A stretch of 64,000 bases of DNA, taken from NCBI GenBank assembly GCA_017455845.1, contig JAFSYY010000010.1:1-64000 (forward strand). Reading direction: 5' to 3'. This DNA comes from Prevotella sp. Lineage in GTDB: Bacteria; Bacteroidota; Bacteroidia; Bacteroidales; Bacteroidaceae. A program made the position numbers and the translations under genes. The notes below the pieces were generated by a model. That model saw only the letters and a list, made by a program, of their open reading frames with translations. It did not search any database and was not told the DNA's origin. Numbering within the stretch: the first letter of the stretch is position 1; each line of letters starts with the position of its first letter. Below, one piece after another: positions 34,749 to 42,243 of the stretch.

Positions 34749-36089
34749 ATGAGACTGAAGCATTATTTCGTACTGCTTGCCGTAGGCATCGTCCTGCTTG
34801 CCTGCATAGCCCTCATTGCCACATTCCACGATGGCGGAGAATCTATCTTCTCCCCTCCCTCACAGGGAGGGGCCGGGGGTGGGTCTGCCGGCGGTGGTTA
34901 TTTGTTCTACGTCACCGAGGGTTTCATCGTCGTGCTCCTGTTTTACCTCTGGCATTTCTATCGAAAGACCATCCGCCCTTACGACACGCTGATTGGCGGC
35001 ATCGAACTGGTGCGTGCCCTCGACCTGACCACAAGTCTTGCACCTTCCGGACAGCATGAGACAGATATCATCGTACGCACATTCAACGACCTGCTGACCC
35101 GCCTGCGCAGCGAGCACCTCAAACTTGAAGAACAATACACTTTTCTCAACCTCCTCATTGAAGCCTCGCCGATGGGCGTCATACAGTGTGACCTTGACGG
35201 TAACACAACAACCATGAATCCCGCCGCCCGCAAGATGCTGTCGCCCACTGTCGAAGAAACCATGCGTGCGCTGCCCCTTGGCGAGACAACCACCATGCGC
35301 CTGCCCGGCGAGCCGCAACTATTCCGCATCAGTCACCTGTCGTTCCCAGACCGGGGCTACCAACATCCCTTCTACCTTATCGAATCGCTGACCTCCGAGG
35401 TGCGCCAGGCAGAGAAAGCAGCCTACGAGCGCGTCATCCGCATGATTGCCCATGAGGTGAACAACAGCGTGGCGGGAATCGTCACCCGTGAGCGCCTCAC
35501 CGCCCTCGCCGCCTTTGTCACCCGCTTTGCCGACGTAGTAAAGATTCCGCAACCGCAACTGCTGCTCTGCGACCTTAGCGAAGAGATAGAGGCCTGCCGG
35601 CCTTTCCTCGAGAACATGTGTACGCAGGCCCATGTCAGCATTGACTTCCATCTGACCGATGAAGCCATCCCCGTCCACCTCGACACCGTCCTCTTCCAGC
35701 AGGCACTCATCAACATTGTCAAGAATGCCATAGAAGCCTTATCCCCAGCCCCAGCCTCACCCCCCGCCCCCCTCTCCGAAGGGCGAAGGGGAAGCCTTCG
35801 GCAAGGGGAAAAGGGAGTAGTTACTATAGAGGTCATAAAACATTCTACTCCCTTCCCTCATCTGGGAGGAGCCGGGGGTGGGTCTCTCATCATCACCGAC
35901 AATGGTCATGGCATCCCACCCAACGTGGCCAAACATCTCTTCACACCCTTTTTCTCCACCAAGCCCCAGGGTCAGGGCCTCGGTCTTCTGCTTATCCGTG
36001 ACATCCTTACATCACATCACTGCACATTCAGTCTGCTCACCGATCCGGCAGACCGCCTCACCCGTTTCACCATCCATTTTCCATCGTAA
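34749..36089 (+). CDS. Sensor histidine kinase, NtrY/NtrB-like
   Basis: The 446-residue kinase has two N-terminal spans (about 5-26 and 51-68) around a short periplasmic loop, a HAMP/PAS-like region (about 75-215), a histidine box RMIAHEVNNSVAGI with H235, and an ATPase domain with N-box (FQQALINIVKNAIEAL), G1 box (DNGHGIPPNV) and G2 box (GQGLGLLLI). Repeats are built in: a single palindromic unit in the periplasmic loop (about residues 34-46) and a full pair at about 335-379 between N-box and G1. It should phosphorylate the adjacent NtrC-type regulator. Whether ATP binding tolerates the insertion is unknown, but every motif is intact. Confidence 0.92.
   Translation: MRLKHYFVLLAVGIVLLACIALIATFHDGGESIFSPPSQGGAGGGSAGGGYLFYVTEGFIVVLLFYLWHFYRKTIRPYDTLIGGIELVRALDLTTSLAPSGQHETDIIVRTFNDLLTRLRSEHLKLEEQYTFLNLLIEASPMGVIQCDLDGNTTTMNPAARKMLSPTVEETMRALPLGETTTMRLPGEPQLFRISHLSFPDRGYQHPFYLIESLTSEVRQAEKAAYERVIRMIAHEVNNSVAGIVTRERLTALAAFVTRFADVVKIPQPQLLLCDLSEEIEACRPFLENMCTQAHVSIDFHLTDEAIPVHLDTVLFQQALINIVKNAIEALSPAPASPPAPLSEGRRGSLRQGEKGVVTIEVIKHSTPFPHLGGAGGGSLIITDNGHGIPPNVAKHLFTPFFSTKPQGQGLGLLLIRDILTSHHCTFSLLTDPADRLTRFTIHFPS
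34848..34886. repeat. Palindromic unit C (single), in frame in the kinase gene
   Basis: A lone unit in the same orientation as the right arm of element D, sharing the end GGGGGTGGGTCT. Codes FSPPSQGGAGGGS in the periplasmic loop. Confidence 0.8.
35753..35884. repeat. Palindromic element D, in frame in the kinase gene
   Basis: Inverted pair beginning AGCCTCACCCCC and ending GGGGGTGGGTCT. The left unit codes ASPPAPLSEGRRG, the right unit TPFPHLGGAGGGS. The spacer codes a strand-like segment (VVTIEVIKH) normally found between N-box and G1 box. Confidence 0.88.
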
Positions 36090-36096
36090 TCATTCG

Positions 36097-38286
36097 TTAG
36101 AACAAACTGAAACGTACACCAGTGACTATACAGGCACCTGGCTGAGGCACATTACCGAAATCGACGTAGGAACGGTTGTTGAACAGATTGCTGACATCAG
36201 CATAGACCGTGTAGCCGCGAGCGGTCCACTGCAACCGGCCATCGAGCAGGGCGTAAGGGCGGTATGCCAGCGTTTCACCTGCAAAGGTGGTGTAGGTGCC
36301 CACACGGTCTTGCCATCGCAGGTTAAGACTCAGGCTGAGTTGACGCCACAGGGCTGAATGTACTCGTGCCACCAGTTTATGACGCAGATACTCCAAGGCA
36401 TACTGCGACACTACAGAGGGCTCAAGGTCTTTATCCTGATGCGTGTAGTTATACGAGAGTGAGAGTCTGAGAGAAGGCTGCGGACACCATGTGAACGACG
36501 TCTCGAGGCCCATGGCATTGACAACGGTATGGTTGACGCTCTGCCATACGGCCTCCTCACCCTGACCGACATCCATAATCCAATCAATCATATTGGTGCC
36601 ATGATGTTGATAGGCCGATAGTTTGGCCTGCACGGCAGCAGAGGCATATTGTGCACCGACCTCCACCGCCTGCATCTTCTCAGGCTTGAGGTGAGGGTCG
36701 GCGGCATAGCCCTGCAGTTTATAGTACATCTCTGTGAACGACGGTAAGCGCAGTGAAGAGTTGTAGGAGGCGAAGAGCGTAAGTTTGGCCAACCGGTAAC
36801 TGATGTCTACACCGGGATAAAGCCTCATGTTCATGCCGCTCCACGAATCCTTGGTGGCCACAAAGCCCGCTGAAAGTGTTAGCCGCCGAATAGTCACATT
36901 GTGCTCCAGAAAGGCCGAGAAAATGGTGCGGTTGATGCCCAGGGTGAAGTCACGGTCGGTGCCGCTGATGTGTATGGGCTGGTAGAGCGGCTCTCCCAGA
37001 TTGCCACTGACCAGGTTTTCATTGCGCAGTTCGGCACCGAAGGCAGTACGGAGTGCGAGGTGCGAGGTACGAGGTACGAGGGGCGAGGTACGAGGGGCGA
37101 GGGGCGAGGTACGAGGGGCGAGGGGCGAGGTACGAGGGGCGAGGAAGGACTCCCAATCGAAGTAACCGTTTAGTTTCAAGCCATATATATCACACTTGTT
37201 ATAATTATACTGCATGATATCCGGCCGTCCGCAATAGCCTTCATAGCGGTCGCGGTTTTGGTTCCAATAGACAGCCGACTGGATGCGGACAGCACCTTTT
37301 CTGTTCTCGCCTTGCAAGGCGGAAAACAGTTTTGTGGTATGCTCGTATTGCTCATCGGCCTGCCATCGGGGAGTAGCGTAGAAAGTTCCAGACCCCCACC
37401 CTTTGTCGGTTATGCCGAGATGCCACGACATGTTCACGATGCTATCGCGGTAGGCTCCCTGATAGAACGCCTTGCTGCCGCTGTAGCCCGTGTTCAGGTG
37501 TCCGTCTCTTGAACGCGAAAAGCCGTCGCTGCGGGCATAGCCCATGCTTAAATGAGAAAGGAGGCAGGAGGAAGGTGGAAGGAGACAGGAGAAAGGCGGA
37601 GAGAGACGCGCTGCTGCCGACATATATCCGAAGGAGCCGCCCTCCAAGCGGATGTCGCCACGCCAGTTTCTGCTTGCCGTTTCCTGATCCTCATATTGCC
37701 GTGTAACAATGTTGATGGCCCCTACAAGCGACGAGGTGCCGTAGACACGTCCTGCAGGGCCTTCAAGCACTTCTATCCTGACAATATCACTGAGGTCGCA
37801 AGGCAGATCCATCACATTATGCCCCGTCTGCGGATCACAGATGTTGATGCCGTTGAGCAGTACGATGATTTGCTCCTGTGTGCCGCCCCTGATGCTGATG
37901 TCGGTCTGCGCTCCCAGTGCTCCCCGTTGTCGCACGTCGACGCCGACGGCCATCTTGAGCAAATCGTTAACACTCTGTACCGGCGCCTGCGCAATATCAT
38001 CGCGGCTCAGTACAGTTACCATTCTCGCTGCCTGACTCACGGTCAGGGGTGCCCTCGTGCCTGTAACGCTTACATCTTGAAGCATTACCTCGCGGGCAGG
38101 CGTTTCAGTGCTGTCAACGCGCCATGTCTCATCGCTGATGCTGTCGGCCTTGGCTGCTGTTAAAGTAGCCACGCTTAACACAGAGATGACGACCTCGCGC
38201 CCCAGACAGGCAAAGAGCGAATAGCCTTTGCGCTGAAACTGTCTGAACACAAGCACTTCACGTTTGTTGAATCGTGGTTTCTGCAT
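36097..38286 (-). CDS. TonB-dependent receptor, BtuB-like
   Basis: The 729-residue receptor has an unusually long N-terminus before the signal core (MQKPRFNKREVLVFRQFQ, then KGYSLFACLGREVVISVLSVATL), a plug domain (about 75-190: VSVTGTRAPLTVSQAARMV, IRGGTQEQIIVLLNGI, VEVLEGPAGRVYGTSSLVGAIN) and a beta-barrel ending VTGVRFSLF. The plug is closest to cobalamin-type receptors, but no cobalamin riboswitch fits the short leader. Two heptad arrays are read in frame: residues about 227-243 (SPPFSCLLPPSSCLL) and 382-412 (repeats of APRTSPL). Both fall between barrel strands, where loops tolerate insertions. Substrate is uncertain. Confidence 0.88.
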   Translation of the reverse strand: MQKPRFNKREVLVFRQFQRKGYSLFACLGREVVISVLSVATLTAAKADSISDETWRVDSTETPAREVMLQDVSVTGTRAPLTVSQAARMVTVLSRDDIAQAPVQSVNDLLKMAVGVDVRQRGALGAQTDISIRGGTQEQIIVLLNGINICDPQTGHNVMDLPCDLSDIVRIEVLEGPAGRVYGTSSLVGAINIVTRQYEDQETASRNWRGDIRLEGGSFGYMSAAARLSPPFSCLLPPSSCLLSHLSMGYARSDGFSRSRDGHLNTGYSGSKAFYQGAYRDSIVNMSWHLGITDKGWGSGTFYATPRWQADEQYEHTTKLFSALQGENRKGAVRIQSAVYWNQNRDRYEGYCGRPDIMQYNYNKCDIYGLKLNGYFDWESFLAPRTSPLAPRTSPLAPRTSPLVPRTSHLALRTAFGAELRNENLVSGNLGEPLYQPIHISGTDRDFTLGINRTIFSAFLEHNVTIRRLTLSAGFVATKDSWSGMNMRLYPGVDISYRLAKLTLFASYNSSLRLPSFTEMYYKLQGYAADPHLKPEKMQAVEVGAQYASAAVQAKLSAYQHHGTNMIDWIMDVGQGEEAVWQSVNHTVVNAMGLETSFTWCPQPSLRLSLSYNYTHQDKDLEPSVVSQYALEYLRHKLVARVHSALWRQLSLSLNLRWQDRVGTYTTFAGETLAYRPYALLDGRLQWTARGYTVYADVSNLFNNRSYVDFGNVPQPGACIVTGVRFSLF
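37053..37143. repeat. Heptamer array inside the BtuB-like gene (GTACGAG / GGGCGAG)
   Basis: Thirteen head-to-tail 7-bp units (GTGCGAG, GTACGAG, GGGCGAG). Three units make 21 bp, so the protein repeats every seven residues (APRTSPL on the minus strand). The first units match the array at 1-126. Confidence 0.95.
37559..37607. repeat. Second heptad array inside the BtuB-like gene (AGGAGNN)
   Basis: Seven 7-bp units (AGGAGGC, AGGAGGA, AGGTGGA, AGGAGAC, AGGAGAA, AGGCGGA, GAGAGAC), read on the minus strand as a proline/serine/leucine/cysteine insertion. Confidence 0.85.
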
Positions 38287-38392
38287 ATTGAGTTAATAAT
38301 AAAGCGGTGCAAAGGTAACAATAAAAAATGAAAAATCACTATAGAATGTAATTTTTCGAACTGATGCTGTTGACGTTATCTTTTCAGAAATT
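38287..38392. other. Intergenic leader of the BtuB-like gene
   Basis: This is the start of a 431-nt gap (38287-38717). Apart from the -7 element at 38310-38317, I see only AT-rich sequence with no gene or riboswitch. The rest of the gap is repeats. Confidence 0.6.
38310..38317 (-). promoter_or_regulatory. Promoter -7 element of the BtuB-like gene
   Basis: Minus strand TACCTTTG, 24 nt before the start codon. A TTTG at -33 is not apparent. The leader would be too short for a riboswitch. Confidence 0.6.
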
Positions 38393-38519
38393 GTTAGTCA
38401 CCCCACCCCTGCCCCTCCCCTACATGGGAGGGGAGTGTCATGCGGCGTAATTCGCGGCGACCTCCGGCGATAGCCCCTCCCCTCCCATGTAGGGGAGGGG
38501 CAGGGGTGGGGTGACTAAC
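38393..38519. repeat. Palindromic element E, intergenic
   Basis: Perfect 43-bp inverted arms (38393-38435 and 38477-38519) enclose a 41-bp spacer. The arms begin GTTAGTCACCCCACCCC and belong to the same C-rich class as elements A-D and F. It may also end transcription of the upstream minus-strand gene. Confidence 0.95.
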
Positions 38520-38545
38520 TATCTTGAAGGGAGGGGAGGGGCATA

Positions 38546-38585
38546 CCGCCGGAGTATCGAAAGTCAGCCCGCCGGAGTATCGAAA
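38546..38585. repeat. 17-bp direct repeat
   Basis: CCGCCGGAGTATCGAAA occurs at 38546-38562 and again at 38569-38585, 23 bp apart, immediately before the 22-bp array. Confidence 0.9.
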
Positions 38586-38704
38586 CTGTATACACTTAGT
38601 ATTCCTGCTGTATACAACTTGTATTCCGGCCGAATACAGTTTGTATACAGCCGGAATACATTTTGTATACAGCCTGAATACAACTTGTATTTAGGCCGTA
38701 TACA
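38586..38704. repeat. 22-bp tandem array of palindromic units
   Basis: Five consecutive 22-bp units (starting 38586, 38608, 38630, 38652, 38674) and a partial sixth. Each follows CNG(A/T)ATACA, 4 nt, TGTAT-type, so the halves of a unit are reverse complements. The array ends 14 nt after the 3' end of the beta-helix gene. Confidence 0.9.
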
Positions 38705-38717
38705 AAAGTCACACTTG

Positions 38718-41639
38718 TTACTGTGCGGTGAAGCCGTTGGAAATCATGTCGGTAGTGCCCTTGTGGGTGGAGCCCAGGTAGAGGCCGTGCCAAGCCGTGG
38801 TAGCATCGGTAGGCTCGGTGGTGGAATACTTTACGTAGTACTTCGAGCCTTTCACCATGCCCTTGGCGGTGAAGAGTGCCAGGGTGCTGCTGCACGCGGC
38901 CGGGAAACTGTAGGTCACAAGGTTGTTGCCCGAGGCATCGCAGAGCGTGTAGTAGCGTCCGCTCTGGTAACTCAGCGTGCTGGTGATGAAGGCATAGCCC
39001 TGCTTGGCGTTCGAGATGGTGTTGCCCGAGGAGCCTCCCCAGCCACCGCCGCCGCCTTGCGAAGCGCCGGCGCTGATGGCATAGCCCGTGCCTGTGATCT
39101 GGATATACGAGTTGTTGTCGCAGTCGAGACCTTCCTCTGGCGAGCCCTTCGTGGTGTAGGCGAACACGGCACCGTTGCCGATGGTGATGGCTCCCGACCG
39201 TCCGTAGTTGGAGTCTACGGCATCGTTGCCGTTGGAGTAGCACACCGTGACGCCGCCATTGAAGAGGATGGCACCGGCAGAGTTGATGCAGTCGTCGTAG
39301 CACTTGAAGTAGTGCTGTCCGCCCTCGATGTCGATGCTGACCTTGGACTCCAGTCCCTCGGCACCGTCGCTGGTTGTCGATACCTCGGTGGTGCCGCCGT
39401 AGATGACGATGGTGCCCATGACCTTGATAGCCTTGGCCGAGCCAGACGTGCTGCCGCCCATGCCGCCGGGGAATCCGCCACCGCCGCCGCTGCTGCTGCC
39501 GCCTGCTGCGCTGCCTGTTGTCGATACCGTCAGTGTGGGGCCTTCACCGCTGCTGGTGCCCTGGGTGTACTTGCCGTTGACCTTGATGCCCTTGCCGCCG
39601 TTGCCCGTCATCTTGATGGTGATGATGCCTGCGTTGAGCGCCATGTTGCCGTCGGCCTTGATACCCTTGGCGGTGTAGTAGTCGCCGCTGCCCGATGATA
39701 CGGGAGCGCCGCTGTTGGTGATGCTGAGCATGCCGCCGTTGACGGTGGTCGACGTGGTGGACACGCCCTTGCCGGCAGTGCCCGAGGCAGTGATGGTCAC
39801 CGTGCCGCCGTTCATCACAAAGTCGATGGCCTTGATGCCCGTGCTGTACGATGCATCGCTGTTGATGACCTTCATAGCACCTGAGGGTGTGAGGGTGACG
39901 GTGCCGCCATTGATGGTGAGGGTGGCCTTCGACTTGAGGCTCTTGCTCATCTCGCCGCTGTTCTTCACGGTGATGGTGCCACCATTGATGGTCAGGTTGC
40001 CGTCGGCCTTGATGCCCATGGCGTTGTAACTGGTGCCGCTCTCGTCGCTCACGTCGCTGGTGCCGCTATAGGTACTCGTGACGTTGGTTAGCGAATAAGT
40101 ACGGGTAGTACTGCTTGTGGAATAACTATTTGATATACTATAATAAACATCGCTTCCGCTTGTGGGCGCATTGAAGGTAGCCGACCGGATGGTATAGGTG
40201 GTGCCGCGGCTGGTGTAGTCGTCGCTCTTGAAGTAGTAGGTGCCGTCGTCGGCTGCCTTGAAGTCGTAGTAATAGAAGGTCAGCGTGCTATAGCCGCTCG
40301 ACTTGCTGATTGTGGACGTGAGTTGCTGCACGAGGGTGCCGTCGCTCTTATACAGGTAGACGCTCTTCCAGGCCGAGTTGCCGCCTTGGCCGCCCCAGCC
40401 GCCGCCACCGGTGGGAATACTGACATAGACCTTGTACGAGGCCGTCGTTTCCCCCGTGTCCGTAGAGCCGGTGAGTTCGGCGGTGCCGCCCTTGCCGTTG
40501 GCCGTCACGTCGATGGTCACGGAGACGTTCGTCTCATCAATAGTGATGCTGCCGTCGGCACTCATGCCCTTGCCGCCGTCGGCGGTGTTGTCGAGGGTGA
40601 TGGTGCCACCCGTGATGTTGATGTTGCCGTCGGTCTTGATACAGGTGGGATAACTCAGGTCGGTGTCGGCCACGATGCTGCCCGTCTGGGTGACGGTCAG
40701 CGTGCCGCCGCTCATCTTCATGTCGCCGGCAGCCTTCAGGCCCTTGGCGGCATCGGCCGTGACGGTGATGTTCACCTTGCCGTCAAGGATATAGATGTTG
40801 CCGCTGTCCTCGTCCTCGTGGTCAGTTGTCTCGCCGGTATTGGTCGTGCCGTCCAGGTCAGCCTGAATGCCGTCGTCGCCAACGCCGCTGATGGTCAGCG
40901 TGCCGCTCTCCATGAGGAAGTACTCGTTGCAGGAGATACCGTCTTTCACTGCCTTCAGCACGTTCACCGTGCAGTTTTTCATCGACATATAGTCGCCGCT
41001 CTTGATGGCGTGGGCCGTGTTGCCATAGACATTCAGCGTGCCCTTGCCCTTGAGTTCGAGGTGGCCCTTGCAGTAGAGGGCAGCCTTCTGTGAGCCGTCA
41101 GCACCGTCGGTCAGCGTGTTCTCCGTGTCTTTCTTCACGCTCAGTTCTATGCGCTTGCCGTTGGTGATGTTGATGGCGGCACCGCCGGGGTTGGTCAGCG
41201 TGAGGCCACGCAGTTCGACGGTGGCCTTGTAACTGCCGCCAAGAGCGAACGAGCCATTGGACGAAGAGCCGCTCAGGGCGTATGTAATCTCGTAGTCCAC
41301 ATCGCTGGCAGGGGTAATGCTCACGTGGGCGCCGTTGGCAGTGATAGAGAGGTGATGGGCTATACGGCCGTCGACCGTCAGTTGGGCTGCATCGTCGCTG
41401 TAGACCACGGCAACGGTGGTGTCGCTCATCTTCGTATCATCAACATACATGCGTGTGACATCACTCAGAAGATAGGAATTGCCGACGATAGTGATGGTCT
41501 CGCCATTAGTGTAAACCATGTCGCCGGCATCGGCGGCAGGAATACGATAAGTCACCTGCCCTACCTCTACATTGAATATCTGTGCCTGTACTGCTATCGC
41601 CAGTATCAGGGCGGCAATGAGGCTTAATGTCTTTTTCAT
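38718..41639 (-). CDS. Carbohydrate-binding protein, Cthe_2159 type
   Basis: The 973-residue secreted protein has a signal peptide (MKKTLSLIAALILAIAVQA), an N-terminal beta domain (about 20-120), then a long repeat-rich right-handed beta-helix typical of the Cthe_2159 family, which binds polygalacturonate in its founding member. Repeats of the type GNLTINGGTITVKNSG, GIKADGN and GSYKATVELRGLTL recur along 130-880. Glycine-rich stretches (GGSSSGGGGGFPGGMGG near 720) separate helix turns. It overlaps the preceding small gene by 4 nt (ATGA), so the two are coupled. Pectin binding is a family-based guess. No catalytic residues were recognised. Confidence 0.82.
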   Translation of the reverse strand: MKKTLSLIAALILAIAVQAQIFNVEVGQVTYRIPAADAGDMVYTNGETITIVGNSYLLSDVTRMYVDDTKMSDTTVAVVYSDDAAQLTVDGRIAHHLSITANGAHVSITPASDVDYEITYALSGSSSNGSFALGGSYKATVELRGLTLTNPGGAAINITNGKRIELSVKKDTENTLTDGADGSQKAALYCKGHLELKGKGTLNVYGNTAHAIKSGDYMSMKNCTVNVLKAVKDGISCNEYFLMESGTLTISGVGDDGIQADLDGTTNTGETTDHEDEDSGNIYILDGKVNITVTADAAKGLKAAGDMKMSGGTLTVTQTGSIVADTDLSYPTCIKTDGNINITGGTITLDNTADGGKGMSADGSITIDETNVSVTIDVTANGKGGTAELTGSTDTGETTASYKVYVSIPTGGGGWGGQGGNSAWKSVYLYKSDGTLVQQLTSTISKSSGYSTLTFYYYDFKAADDGTYYFKSDDYTSRGTTYTIRSATFNAPTSGSDVYYSISNSYSTSSTTRTYSLTNVTSTYSGTSDVSDESGTSYNAMGIKADGNLTINGGTITVKNSGEMSKSLKSKATLTINGGTVTLTPSGAMKVINSDASYSTGIKAIDFVMNGGTVTITASGTAGKGVSTTSTTVNGGMLSITNSGAPVSSGSGDYYTAKGIKADGNMALNAGIITIKMTGNGGKGIKVNGKYTQGTSSGEGPTLTVSTTGSAAGGSSSGGGGGFPGGMGGSTSGSAKAIKVMGTIVIYGGTTEVSTTSDGAEGLESKVSIDIEGGQHYFKCYDDCINSAGAILFNGGVTVCYSNGNDAVDSNYGRSGAITIGNGAVFAYTTKGSPEEGLDCDNNSYIQITGTGYAISAGASQGGGGGWGGSSGNTISNAKQGYAFITSTLSYQSGRYYTLCDASGNNLVTYSFPAACSSTLALFTAKGMVKGSKYYVKYSTTEPTDATTAWHGLYLGSTHKGTTDMISNGFTAQ

Positions 41640-42037
41640 CTTACAGTGGTCTTAAGGGTTTTGTTCTTGCTTTTCATCACGTAGAGACCAGGCTTCAGTG
41701 AAGCCTTGGCGGCATCAATCGTCTGGAAGGTTCCTAGGTGCATACCGCTGATGGTGAACACATCCACATGGTCGTTGCCAGTGTCAACATTGGCAATGAC
41801 GGTAGATCCACCATTCTCAGAGAAATACATCTTGCTGAGGTCGGTGAGGGTAAACGTCTGTGTACCATCAGCATTTGTTACTGCCAACTGTCCGTTGGAC
41901 ACAGTGATATCCAGCGACTCTACGCTCATGGACTTCGTCGTGCCATTGGTCGACTGGAATGTCAGGAATGGGTACTCGTATGCCATCGCTGTGGCTATAC
42001 CTACAAGCACCAAAGTTAATGTTAATACCTTTCTCAT
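41636..42037 (-). CDS. Small secreted protein with T9SS-like C-terminal tail
   Basis: The 133-residue protein has a signal peptide (MRKVLTLTLVLVGIATAMA) and a compact beta-rich body (YPFLTFQSTNGTTKSMSV). The last 45 residues (VDVFTISGMHLGTFQ to YVMKSKNKTLKTTVR) look like a type IX secretion sorting domain: a strand, a glycine turn, a LKPGLYVMK strand and a basic C-terminus. It is co-translated with the large beta-helix protein, whose own C-terminus lacks such a tail. A partnership on the cell surface is possible. Confidence 0.7.
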   Translation of the reverse strand: MRKVLTLTLVLVGIATAMAYEYPFLTFQSTNGTTKSMSVESLDITVSNGQLAVTNADGTQTFTLTDLSKMYFSENGGSTVIANVDTGNDHVDVFTISGMHLGTFQTIDAAKASLKPGLYVMKSKNKTLKTTVR

Positions 42038-42076
42038 TTCAATTTGTAGTTAGATTAAATATTTATTTTTCTGACG

Positions 42077-42108
42077 CAAAGGTAACAAGAATCTTTGATA
42101 TTGGCAAA
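42077..42108 (-). promoter_or_regulatory. Bacteroidetes-type promoter
   Basis: Minus strand TTTG (42108-42105) and TACCTTTG (42084-42077) are 20 nt apart, 40 nt ahead of the small secreted-protein gene. Confidence 0.75.
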
Positions 42109-42177
42109 CCTTTTCAGCAAACAGACCATATTTTTCAATAAAAAGTGAGATTATGCATCATTAAAAACTCAAATAAA

Positions 42178-42209
42178 TTTGGTTTTTTACTCACTTATTT
42201 GTACCTTTG
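42178..42209 (+). promoter_or_regulatory. Bacteroidetes-type promoter of valS
   Basis: TTTG at 42178-42181 and TACCTTTG at 42202-42209 are 20 nt apart, 34 nt before the valS ATG. Confidence 0.8.
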
Positions 42210-42243
42210 CAGGCTGAAATAGAGAAAGTATATTAAATAAGGT

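Noticed and set aside
33672..35885. Frameshift or pseudogene in the two-component genes
   Set aside because: The odd C-rich stretches disturb composition but the frames stay open, and all catalytic motifs on both sides are intact.
36097..38286. Receptor as a SusC-type glycan transporter
   Set aside because: No SusD-like gene is adjacent, there is no N-terminal carboxypeptidase-regulatory domain, and the plug resembles BtuB.
38287..38392. Cobalamin riboswitch ahead of the BtuB-like receptor
   Set aside because: The -7 promoter element lies only 24-31 nt from the start codon, leaving no room for a riboswitch, and no B12-box-like sequence was seen.
38586..38704. CRISPR array or iteron origin
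   Set aside because: Units are back-to-back with no spacers, and there is no replication initiator gene or other plasmid feature in the neighbourhood.
38511..39698. Long plus-strand open frame of 395 codons
   Set aside because: It is antisense to the Cthe_2159-type gene and starts in repeat DNA. Its translation is low-complexity (Ala/Gly/Val-rich), as expected opposite a Gly/Thr/Ser-rich gene.
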